A stretch of 64,000 nt of DNA from Sorghum bicolor (Eukaryota > Streptophyta > Magnoliopsida > Poales > Poaceae). The translations under genes and the position numbers were made by a program. Where the stretch lies: NCBI RefSeq assembly GCF_000003195.3, contig NC_012879.2, positions 61,105,671-61,169,670 on the forward strand, read 5' to 3'. Below, piece by piece: positions 33,642 through 43,987 of this stretch. A model generated the notes under the pieces. It did no database searches and had not been told where the DNA came from. It was given only the letters and a program-made list of their open reading frames with translations. Numbering within the stretch: position 1 is the first letter of the stretch; every line of letters starts with the position of its first letter.

Positions 33642-36519
33642 AAATTATTTTCAAAATATATTTCAAAAACTATAAAATAATTTGAGCTCTATAGTATCTC
33701 CATCTAATTCTTTTTCCATCCATTCTAATTATCCATCTTTAAATATAACCTGCACCGCATGGCATGAGCATCATATGTCCGCTACTTATCCCTCTTGCTC
33801 GCTCGCTCTGCCCGATACCCGGCAACGGCGCGTGCGCCGACCCCACCACCATCAGCGCCGCAGCGCACTCACGCCCGGCCCCCTCGCCGAGCGCACTCGC
33901 TCGCGCGCGCACCGCGGCAAGCGGGCCCCACCTCTTGCCTTTTCCCGCGCCTCTTTTGCTGTACAAAAAGATAGCAAGTCGCAACGTACAACTAGGCACC
34001 ATTTATATTTTCGCGCACAAATAACAGCGAGTACCAGCAAGTTTACATGCAAGAAAGCATAGCAGTGCACCCACACATATGAATATATCTCATGCATGCA
34101 TGCATGCAGGACAAGCATGCCACCGTCCATTTGCATGCACCTGCATGCAAAGGACATGGTGATTAGGCACCGTCCATTTGCACGCACCGTGCATGCAAAT
34201 GAGACATTGCCATTTGCATGAAAATTAGGCACCGTCCACCGTCCTGTCGTCCTGTGTAGCCATGCACTACAGTAGCAATTCTAATGGCACGAAGCTGAGC
34301 ACCAGAGGCATAACCTCACTCCTCTGGCCTATAAAAAGCCAGCCTCGGGTGCTCACTCTCACCACCCGAGAAACACGTTCACTCACTTGCTCACTCGCTC
34401 TCACTTCGCGTATACCGTATACGGCCATACGCACAAGCCGAGCTCGACTGTCGTCGCAAGACGAGGTGAGCAGCTCATGAGCATCTCCTTGCTCTTCTCT
34501 GTCTTTCTGTAGTATTTTTCTGTATTTTTCCATGTATTTGTCTGTACCGGTTCACTGCCAAGAACTCCACGAATAGAACCATGACATACAGAAGAGTTCT
34601 AATGACCCCTGCTAATTTCTCTCTAACCATGCATGTGTGGGCCAAGCATTAACTCCAAATAGTACATGCATGCATGCAACATGCACTACCAGCCAAACAA
34701 ATACCCACGTGAAGCATCCATTCCTTAATCATCATTAGCCTTTTTCGCATGATTAAATTCCGGCCATTTCACAAATGCCACATGCTAACTCTGATTTTAA
34801 TAATTCTTTTTCCTAAATTCATCTAAAATCATGATCTACCTCCCATATTAATTTTATGATTTTTGGAGCTCATTTGAATTTATATGATTATTTATCTGTG
34901 CCTATTGTCTGTGTCGTTCGTTGCGTATTTTAGTTGACGGAGTGAACGAGCCGGAAAACGAGAACGTTGGAGACGAGTACCGCGAGTTTGACGCCGAGGA
35001 CCCGGACTGTCAGCAGGAGTTTGCCGAGGACGCCGACGGAGGCAAGTCCAACCGATCCCCTTTGATGCATATTGATCCTATTTTTAAACACAACCCGTAG
35101 AAGCCGTTTTAAATATTGCATGTACGATATATGTACGAAGTATTTTCGCTGCTTAGTAAAAACCTGTTGAATAGCCATCCTTGAATTGATATTACCCGAT
35201 AATTGTCTTGTTCGAACCTAGGAACAAATAATATACTATGACAGAAATATTATTATTTAGTATGCTTAGGACTTGTTACTCATCCTGGATACTCATCGCT
35301 ATATTTTATCAAATATAATGATTTTAAAAGTAAAAGGTGTGAGTGGTGAAAATAAATTGTGGGTATTGTGAAAGGGTTAATGAACAAGTTATAGATGTGA
35401 TTACTATGGAGATGTGGCGGATGGGATCTCTTTTGGGGATGCCCTGGTGTTGTGGCTTATACCTTGCGGGGTTAAGCGTGAAGATATCCGCTGTGTCTCG
35501 ATTAAGGACTGAGTTGATGATTCATCTTGCCTAACTCATTTATCGCACAACCACTCGCCTTGCATGGGAAAGGCTTAGTCTAAATCCCTCTAGTTAGTAT
35601 GGCAATCACCTGGAGGCAGGTGTGCAACGGGACACTAAGTGATGTATGTGAAATTGTGGAAATATATGAAAAGATCTTTGTGAATTATTGTGGTATCATG
35701 AGATGTGGCCTTAATGTTCCCGTGGTGAGCGCCATTACTTAGCTATGGAGGGTAATGACTTTGATGGATCTGTGCTTGCACGACGGTGTAAGTTATGGTA
35801 TCCTACTTGTGGGAAAAGTGTACAACCTCTGCAGAGTGTAAATCTATCTGGATAGCCGTGTCCGCGGTCTCGGACGGGTTATGGTTTGGTTTCAACAACT
35901 AGATGGGTTGGTATGAGTGAAAGCATGTGAGAGAGTGTGATTTTGGAAATAAATGGTTGACTGCCATTGTGTTGTGAGAACAAGGGTTCAATAACACTTA
36001 AAATTATGATCAAACCCCCATTTTCAGAAATACTATCATATGTGGAAAAAGAGTTCTTTTACAACAGTATTTGCGAAATGAAACCTTGCATGTGTAAAAA
36101 GATAGCTTTATGCAAATAAAACTAAGCCTCATCCTTGATTTATCCATATGCATATATATTGTTATCCCCTTCCGTAGGGTAAGGTTGGATTTGCTGAGTA
36201 CTTTGTACTCACCCTTGCTTTATTAAACAGAGGAAGATCCGGACTTCGATCCCGAAGTGGCGTTCGAGTAAGGTCGTGTCTGCACCCAACTAAGCCTGTG
36301 GCATTGGGACTCGTCAGATGTTCGATGGCGATATCGTTTGTTTCTGGGTCCTTTGGACCTGTGTTGTATTTTGGTGTCTTATTATTATAGCGTGCCTTCC
36401 TTGTCCACGCTTTCCAAGACTACTGCGCTGAAACTTATCTGATGTAATAAATGTGTTACTAGCCTCCTAGGACTAGTATTGTATCACATTTGAGTTCCTG
36501 GTTTACCAGGGGCGCTTCA
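33599..36519 (+). repeat. 3' LTR of outer element (2,921 bp)
   Basis: Begins TGTAACATCCC and ends GGCGCTTCA, followed by the duplication AAAAT. A purine-rich stretch (AAGTGGGGTAGG) just before it is the likely polypurine tract. It carries the same TATA box and exon-like blocks as the 5' copy. Confidence 0.95.
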
Positions 36520-36983
36520 AAAATGAAATCTATATCAGCAAGACAAAAACAAGGCATGTTGAACTTGATTCATGTGAAATTGATGTATGATTATTCATGT
36601 GAAAGTACTTTAATTCTCTAGCTGCAGGAAGATGGTGGTCTCCTAGTAAAACGGCAACGTGATGGGATCTGTTTGCAATGCGGGATTTTCGTATATACAT
36701 TCAATTCAATTTCTCACAAAGAAAATACAGGATTCAATTTCCGAAAAAAAAGCATGTACCAAATAAATTGCATATATTATGTATGCATCAACAAATCGAC
36801 CGGTGTCTGATGATGAACAACTCTGCTCCACACAATGATACAACTTAAATAATAGTGTGCTTCAAACTTGATATCTTATCGGTTTATACAGTGCATAAAA
36901 ATAGCCAATAAAAGATCCCTCTAGTTATGCCGCAACATGCATGAAACAACAGGTCCTTCAATTTTGTCGACGAACACAAGATA

Positions 36984-37215
36984 AGCCTTTCATAGTTCGC
37001 AAATTTTTTTGTTTTTGGGTACTGTAGTATTTCGTTTTTATTTGACAAACATTATCCAATCATGAAGTAACTAGGCTCAAAAGATTTATCTCACAAATTA
37101 CAGGTAAACTATGCAGTTAGTTTTTATTTTCGTCTATATTTAATATTCTATGCATACGACCAAAGATTCGATGTGACGGAGAATCTTAAAAATTTTTGCG
37201 AACTAAACAAGGCCT
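36984..37215. mobile_element. MITE of the GGCCTTGTTTAGTT family
   Basis: Right end CGAACTAAACAAGGCC. The interior shares CACTGTAGCA-, ATTTAATA- and GATGTGACGG-like segments with other copies in this window. The left terminus is degenerate. Confidence 0.65.
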
Positions 37216-37479
37216 AACAAAATGGTTGGACTGCAAGACGACATGTCTACGATCGGCAGGAACACGTGATGTGCGCAGAAGTGTCTCAATTCCTATTTTC
37301 CCTCTTTCTGCAATACATAAATAATATTGCGACATAAATGATCTAGATGGATGATGTTCAAATTAAACTTGCTTCAGTTAGCAAGAGAAGGCTAGCATGT
37401 AAAGATGCTTTGTAAAGTAGCAGTGCTATATTTATATGAAACAATTGACAAGAACAGATAGTGAAGGTAATAATTTATA

Positions 37480-37530
37480 CTCCCTCCATCTACGAAAGAA
37501 TTAATTTCTATGATCCTTAGACGGAGGGAG
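37480..37530. mobile_element. Short Stowaway-type MITE (51 bp)
   Basis: CTCCCTCCATC at the left and GACGGAGGGAG at the right, flanked by TA on both sides. It is probably an internally deleted copy. Confidence 0.7.
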
Positions 37531-37538
37531 TACTTCAC

Positions 37539-37732
37539 TTCTTTTTTTTTTGGATTTTGACACTGTAACACTTTCGTTTTTATTTGACAAACATTGTCCA
37601 ATTATGAAGTAACTAGACTTAAAAGATTAATCTCGCGATGTACAGGTAAAGCATGCATGTATCGTAACATTTGATGTAACAGAAAATCTTGAAAAGTTTT
37701 TGGTTTTTGGAGTAATAAACTAAACAAGGCCT
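37539..37732. mobile_element. MITE of the GGCCTTGTTTAGTT family, left end damaged
   Basis: The right terminus AACTAAACAAGGCCT is intact and the internal segments match the family. The left terminus is missing. Confidence 0.6.
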
Positions 37733-38112
37733 TAATTCGGGATATATGCAAGAATTTCATTGGTTTTTGGGGTGAACACAGAAATAATAATAAAGAGCAC
37801 TAATTAAACGGACGAGCTCTAAGTGAAATGGTAATGAGATGGGATCCATTCGGGATATATATGCAGGAATTTCATTGGTTTAGTTTCATTAGAAAAATAC
37901 AGTATTTATGAGAAAAAAAAATCCATATATATTCCAAACGGGGGACAAACAGTTGCAGATATATATGCATAAATGCATCAATAAAATTAAGACACCTAAA
38001 TTAAAGGTAACAATACTACTATATCCAAACTAGCAAATAGTACACCTAGCAGTACGTATATTAATAAGAGCAGCAGCAATTATTAATTACTAGTATAAGG
38101 AGTAATAATTAC

Positions 38113-39536
38113 CTTGAGATATGGAGGGACTTGAACAACTCACAGGGGAGGAAGGAGTCGGGACACATGGACTTTTGTTGGGTCAAGTCAGCGTCCTCAG
38201 TTCCAGTGTCCTCCCTCCCATTGATATACTGAAAACATGAGTGGGCAACCCTGGTGTCCATGTCAATGGTGACCACCCACATCTTCTTCATCACGACGTA
38301 CCTGCTGAAGTCGTCGGTGATAAGGAAGTGAAGTATGTGTGGCCTGTCGACTTTGACTTGAGGGAACATGAGAATGCTGCGTGGGAGGTGCTCAGGGGGG
38401 TTGACAGACCACAGCTCGTCGGAGGTGACCGTGTAGTCCTTGCTCCACACCATGGTGTCCAACACCAGGGTTTGGCAGGTGATGGTGAAGCCTCGTCCTC
38501 CCTGCGGCGGCGGCGGCGGCTTTGCCATCATGACGACGGCGGATGACTCTGACGAACTTGAGCGCACGGCCGGCGTCGATGGCGGACGCGCCGCAGTAGA
38601 GCCGGCGGCAGGATGCAGGAATGGTGCGAACGTCGTCGTCAGTTGAAGGGAAGCGGACCAAGGAGAGAGTAGGGGTGGGCTCTTGGAACAGGTCACAAAA
38701 GAGGATGCCACGGTAGTTGTTCACCCAGCACAGGCGGTTGTGGACAGGGACGACTGTGTCGGTCTGCCAGCTGAAATCTTGCCAGGTAATAGGATGAGAC
38801 TTGTCACCGCTGCTGCTGCTGCTTGCGAGGACTGGTACGCGGGCAGACTTCCATTGGCCGTCAACAATGGCACCACCACCAGGAACAGGAGATGATGATC
38901 GCAGCCAAAAGATGTCAGCATAGACCTTATCAGAGCGGAGGGTGCGGCGACCGTAGAAAAATTTGACTTCTGCCACCGCAAACTCTCGCTCGCCTCGGCT
39001 CAAGACGCCCATGGATGCGATGGTCATCACGCGCCGCCGCCAGTCGTGATCAGGAGGAGGAGGACCAAGAAGACGGCGGCGGCGACATATGAGGGTATCA
39101 TCCATGTGCGGCAAGGTAAAGGGGGGAGTCGTTTGAGTGAGGAGGAACAAGCAGGGTTGCTGCTGCGGCTGTCGTAGATGAACAAGTCCTGCACTAGAGC
39201 TCCGCCGCCTCCTCTGCAGGTGCCGACGCGAAACAGGGCGAGATGCCGGTGGGTCGCCAGGATGTCTAAGGACGTCGCCTGTTTGGAGGGATCTGGTGGA
39301 AAGCCCGACAGCTGCGCGTACAGCCGGGAGATCGCAGGGGGATCGGCGAGCTTGAAGGCGACGAGGAAGGGGGCGCCCCACGAGGTGGTGCCGGACGCCC
39401 TCATGGGCGCCTTGCTCTCGTCCGGGAAAGACTCGTCGTCGTCCCTGCGGAAGACGAAGCGCTCCAGCATCACCCAGTTCCACTCCCACTTGGGAGGTGC
39501 CAAGTTATTAGCGGCGGCGGCGGCGGCGGACGACAT
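38113..39536 (-). pseudogene. DUF1618 family gene with two frameshifts
   Basis: Starts MSSAAAAAANNLAPPKWEWN at 39,536. Three frames must be combined to follow the DUF1618 pattern: 39,536 to about 39,115, then to about 38,520, then to 38,113. The first shift falls at a run of six C and the second at the GCC repeat near 38,508-38,520. No acceptable GT-AG intron bridges either. The exon ends at CTCAAG|GTAATT, so further coding sequence would follow. DUF1618 proteins form a large grass-specific family of unknown function. The two breaks suggest a decayed gene, although both lie in error-prone repeats and could be assembly faults. Confidence 0.7.
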
Positions 39537-39608
39537 GATGGCCGCCTGCCGTCAACAAGAGAGGAGGCGGCCGGGGGCTGGGTAGGTCGGTCGACTCGTA
39601 TCGTATTC

Positions 39609-39618
39609 GTATATATAA
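39609..39618 (-). promoter_or_regulatory. TATA box of the DUF1618 gene
   Basis: TTTATATATA on the minus strand, about 75 bp upstream of the ATG at 39,536. Confidence 0.55.
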
Positions 39619-39619
39619 A

Positions 39620-40619
39620 GCAGTGCTGTACGATCGAGGACACATATGCACATTGGACCATTATTGGGCTTTTATTAGCTGATGAGAGCTGTACGCGTTA
39701 GGCTGGGCCAGGATTCTGGGTGTTTTTTTTTTATTTTATGAAAATGGATCGGACAAAAACATAGAGCTACTTGTTTTTTCCTAAGATGAAAACAAAACAA
39801 TCAAAATTATAGGTAGTTTTTACTTCTGAAAATTCGATTATTGATGTGGTATGCAAATTTATTTATACATATAATACATTATTATGGATGCATTTTTTCT
39901 ACTCCTCCGAATAGTTACTTTCATCTTCAATAAACCACATTGTGTATACGTGCATACTCATTTATCAATTTGAGTACGTAAATACTCATTTTAAGATACT
40001 CCAAAGGTTATCATGTGATTTTTTTTCAAAAGAACACAAATTATTTAATATATTGTTACAATAATATTATAATAGTATGTAAAATAATTATAATCATATA
40101 CTCTATATATAATTGCATGCTTGACATACGTAGCATTACTTGAAGGTTCACCATAGGCTTAGGTATGATCCTTTCGCAGTCGGCGAAGAAGCGGCGGAGG
40201 TTGCCGACTTGCCGCTGGTTGGAACCCGTAGCCCAAGCCTCTCACGGACCGGTACATGTTGTGCGCCGTCACTCACGTCCTTGGTGGCTTCTTACGTCAT
40301 TGTATTTGTTTTTTCATGTAAAAAAGAAATGCATAAACTTCTTAGCAGAAATATGCAACAACGTGTTTTGATGGTCTCCAAAGACAATATAATTCTTGAG
40401 TTTTTAACCCCTATTTTTCTTTTTTTTTAAAAAAACAAAGCATAAAATGTATATTAGTCATATATAATTTTTTTAATTTTTGTTTTATGGTTAGGAATTA
40501 ACTTTTCAGTAAGCTGGTGGGGGTTGCTGGACAGTCGTGCAAATGCACAATACTTCATGCTTGTGTAAATGGACAAAATGTGCAGGGAGATGGCACTAGC
40601 AAAGCATAATATACCAACC
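39620..40619. other. AT-rich intergenic DNA
   Basis: No supported gene. Short frames at 40,140-40,430 have no recognisable domain. Confidence 0.4.
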
Positions 40620-42700
40620 ACGGCGAGGACTGGAAGACAGATGGAGGCTTTTCGTGATGCGGTATCAGTATATATGTGGCTTCACGGACCTGGGTTATAT
40701 CGGTCTCCCATACACTTGGGACAACAGGCAGGAAGCAGGTGATAGGAACGTGAAGGTCAGACTAGATCGGGGCTTGGCTAACGATCCCTCTCTGAACCTC
40801 TTCCGTCAGGTGAAGGTATGGCATGTTCAGAACACACGTTTTGTGGCCTGGTAATTGAATGGTTGGGCCACACTAGTAGGAGAAGGCAGAAAAAGAATTT
40901 CTGTTAAGAGAATATGCCTTGTTTAGTTTGTGAAGCGAAAAATTTTGTGACACTGTAGCACTTTCGTTTGTTTGTGGTAATTATTGTCCAACCATGGACT
41001 AACTAGACTCAAAAGATTTGTCTCGTCAATTTCGATCAAACTGTGTAATTAGTTTTTATTTTTGTCTACATTTAATACTCCATGCATGCGTCTAAAAATT
41101 CGATGTGACGGAAAATCTTGAAAAATTTTGGGTTTTTGGGTAGAAGTAAACAAGGCCTATGTGGCAAAGTAAACCAAGTTATATGTCAGTGGTTCGTGAT
41201 GCTTGGTCCTCAGCTACTGGAACAACACTTCTATGGAAGAGGTACAGGCGGGGCTGCATGGGGTGCAATCTAGATCATCGATCTGGGATCGAGACATCTT
41301 TGGTTCAGTGATTTTTTTTTTTGAATTTGATGCGCCATGAATTGGAGGAGGAGGGGAGCCGGACTATATATAGGCACTGGACCATCTGCTCGGGAACATC
41401 AGATAATTGCAAGAATGTCGAAGATGCTGTCACGAGAAGAGATTATGGTGAAACAACGTGCGAGGATGGATTGGCTCAAAGAAGGTGATCGAAACATAGC
41501 CTTCTTTCAGGCCAAGTCAAGGATGAGATCAAAACAAAATTCTATATCATCGCTTGAGAAGGGATGATGGCTCGTCGTGCTAAATCAAGATGAGATAGAG
41601 GAGGCAACTACTTCTTTCTACAAGAATTAACCTATTCACGGCGTGTGAAGGCTTGGCTCCTGGTCTTGTCTTACAGCATGTTCCCCAGAAGGTGTACGTC
41701 TGTGGCTATGAATGAGCGTCTAGCACGCCTATACTGTGCTAGGGAGGTGGAGAAGGCGCTATTTGCAATGGGAGGGAGCAAGGCGCCGGGACCAGATGGC
41801 TTGGCAGCCGGATTTTACCAAATTCACTGGGAGATGTTGGGGCCGAGTATCACAGCAGGGGTGCTAAATTTCCTGAATGGTGGTGCTCTCCCGAGTGATC
41901 TCAATCATACGACGGTTGTGCTAATTCCGGAAATAAGGAACCCTCAAGAGGTAAAGGATTTTAGGCCGATATCTCTGTGCAATGTGTTGTATAAAATATG
42001 CTCCAAAGTACTAGCAATGAGGACGAGGGAGTTCCTAGATGATATTATTGCAGAGGAACAAAGTGCTTTCGTACCTGGCACATTGATCACCGACAATGTC
42101 CTGGTAGCATATGAATGCATTCATTATTTAAAGAGGAAGAAAGGAAAGTTTGGAGCGTGTGCTGTCAAACTAGACATGGCAAAGGCTTATGATAAGAGTG
42201 GAGTGGGATTATCTCCAAGGCATTATGGTTAAGCTTGGTTTTCATCCTCCTTTTATAGAGCGGGTGATGATGTGTGTGAAGTCAGTATCCTTCTCTGTCA
42301 AAATGAATGGTGAGAGAAGCGCTAGCATGTCGAGACGCAGTGAAGATGGCTGCTCAGTTTGGCTTTCACAAGATTCACTTGGAAACTGATTGTTTGGAGC
42401 TCATTCAGCTATGGGAAAAACGTGAGATGCAACGATTTATTATTACACCGATCCTTCTCAAGATAAACGAGTTCAGGCTCGCCTCTTCGGAGTTTGTTTT
42501 TACATTTGCTAGTAGATCCTGTAGTAGGGTTGCACATGTTAGCCAAACAAGTCAAAAAACACACCGGTCGGAATTGTGGCATGTAACTCCGGCTTGTGTT
42601 TGTGACTTAGTTGTTTATATGAAGCTCCGAAATGATATGAATAGAGGCAAGTTTATCGCAAAAAAGCATAATATACAATACGGTCCTTATGCATGACACG
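40620..42700 (+). mobile_element. LINE (L1-type) remnant
   Basis: Plus-strand fragments of a non-LTR retrotransposon in order: the end of the apurinic endonuclease (YIGLPYTWDNRQEAGDRNVK, 40,690), the endonuclease-RT linker (RARMDWLKEGDRNIAFFQAK, 41,460), the first half of RT (GSKAPGPDGLAAGFYQ at 41,775 and LIPEIRNPQEVKDFRPISLC at 41,920), and then, after an abrupt join near 42,310, an RNase H-like tail (ALACRDAVKMAAQFGFHKIH). The RT palm with the YADD motif is deleted. Stops, frameshifts and a MITE insertion confirm it is dead. Confidence 0.85.
40916..41157. mobile_element. MITE of the GGCCTTGTTTAGTT family, inside the LINE
   Basis: Starts GCCTTGTTTAGTTTGTGAAG and ends AAGTAAACAAGGCC. It interrupts the LINE coding remnant, so it inserted later. 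Confidence 0.8.
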
Positions 42701-43000
42701 ATTCATTCACATTAGGACGTCTCCAATGATTCTCAAAACATATAAATAAGAATAAATAAACACTACAGTGGAGAGTTACGTGAGAGAGGTATTTTTGAAA
42801 GATTGTGCTAAATTAGCTATTTACAAGTTGCTAGCTATTTGGGAGTCGCTAGCTATTTAATTTCTCTCCTTGATAGTCAATGAAAATGCTATTTTTTTAT
42901 TATTTTTATACCTTATCTACCTAGCTATTTGTAAATTATCATTAAAAATATCATCATAGCCAATAAAATTTTTCCTAGACTAGCTATTTGACTAGCCTTA

Positions 43001-43222
43001 GGCCTTGTTTAGTTCGCGAATTTTTTAGGTTTGCCTACTTTTCGTTTTTATTGACAATTATTATTCAATCATGGACTAACTAGGCTCAAAAAGATTTGTC
43101 TCGTAAATTACAGATAAACTGTACAATTAGTTATCTCTTTATCTATATTTAATATTCCATATATGTGATGCAAGATTTGATGTGATGAAGAATCTTAAAA
43201 CTTTTTGAAACTAAACAAGACC
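43001..43222. mobile_element. MITE of the GGCCTTGTTTAGTT family
   Basis: GGCCTTGTTTAGTTCGCGAA at the left and AACTAAACAAGACCT at the right. The internal segments are shared with the other copies. Confidence 0.8.
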
Positions 43223-43223
43223 T

Positions 43224-43560
43224 GACCCTATTTAGTTTGGAGATGAAAAATTTTTGGGTGTCATATCGGATGTGTCGGAAAGATGTCGGGAGAGGTTTTT
43301 AGAAACTAATAAAAAACAAATTACATAGCTCGTCTGAAAACTGCAAGACAAATCTATTAAGCATAATTAATATGTAATTAGCACATGTGGGTTACTGTAG
43401 CACTTAAAGGCTAATTATAGACTAACTAGACTTAAAAGATTCATCTCGTGATTTTTAACCAAATTGTGTAACTAGTTTATTTTTTATCTATATTTTTTAT
43501 GTGTCTAAAGATTTAATGGGATGGATGAAAATTTTTTAAGTGGTGAACTAAACAGGGCCT
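43224..43560. mobile_element. MITE, longer subfamily ending AACAGGGCCT
   Basis: Starts GACCCTATTTAGTTTGGAGA and ends GAACTAAACAGGGCCT. It includes GGGTGTCATATCGGATGT, as does the copy in the clathrin light chain intron (44,965-45,279). Confidence 0.75.
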
Positions 43561-43562
43561 TA

Positions 43563-43773
43563 GAGCAAGTATTATAGTGGGCTATAAGCTGGCTAAATGG
43601 TGAGGTGGAGGAGAGAAGGGAGGAGAGAGAGGAGAAGCAGGCTGTAAGCTTACAGCTAGGTTAGGCATAGGAACGAGATAAATGGACCATGTATTAATAG
43701 TGAATAGTTAACTATTGTATGGGTGGACTGGGAGAAGGCTACGATAAACCTTCCAGCCCAACAAATATTGCTC
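43563..43773. mobile_element. Tourist/PIF-type MITE with TTA duplication
   Basis: GAGCAAGTATTATAG at the left and AATATTGCTC at the right, flanked by TTA (43,560-43,562 and 43,774-43,776). It ends about 215 bp upstream of the clathrin light chain ATG, in its promoter or 5' leader. Confidence 0.75.
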
Positions 43774-43987
43774 TTAGTAGCACCGTGGGTGGGCGTCGTT
43801 GGCGTCGGCGCCTGCGTTTCGTTCCTCTTCTTCCCTCCATCAGCAGCATCACCTCGCTGCGCTCGGGTTCCATTTCCATTTGCTTCGTCTCGGTCACCTC
43901 AGATCAGATCAAGGGACGGGACGCCAGCCCACCTGCCACCCTCCTCCTTCGCTCCCTCCCTCCCATCCCAGATCCCCCACCCCAGCC

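Larger units (their letters stand above)
12623..36519 (+). mobile_element. Outer Ty3/gypsy LTR retrotransposon (Tekay/Del-like), interrupted
   Basis: Long terminal repeats at 12,623-15,544 and 33,599-36,519 are flanked by the 5-bp duplication AAAAT (12,618-12,622 and 36,520-36,524). Order: LTR, initiator-Met primer site, an extra ORF, gag-protease-RT-RNase H-integrase-chromodomain-like tail, LTR. The integrase follows RNase H, the Ty3/gypsy order, and the C-terminal chromodomain-like segment points to a chromovirus. Without the 12.0-kb insertion the element is about 11.9 kb. It is defective: a nonsense codon, a lost integrase zinc ligand and the inner insertion all break pol. The LTRs differ at about 24 positions plus one indel by eye (about 0.8%). 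Confidence 0.95.
36520..38112. other. MITE-rich flank repeating parts of 10,600-11,460
   Basis: No complete gene. Segments at 36,565-36,790, 37,310-37,460 and 37,800-37,990 are diverged copies of each other and of the left flank of the retrotransposon. They lie where the 3' introns and last exons of the DUF1618 gene would be expected, so they may include its final exon, but I could not define it. Confidence 0.45.
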
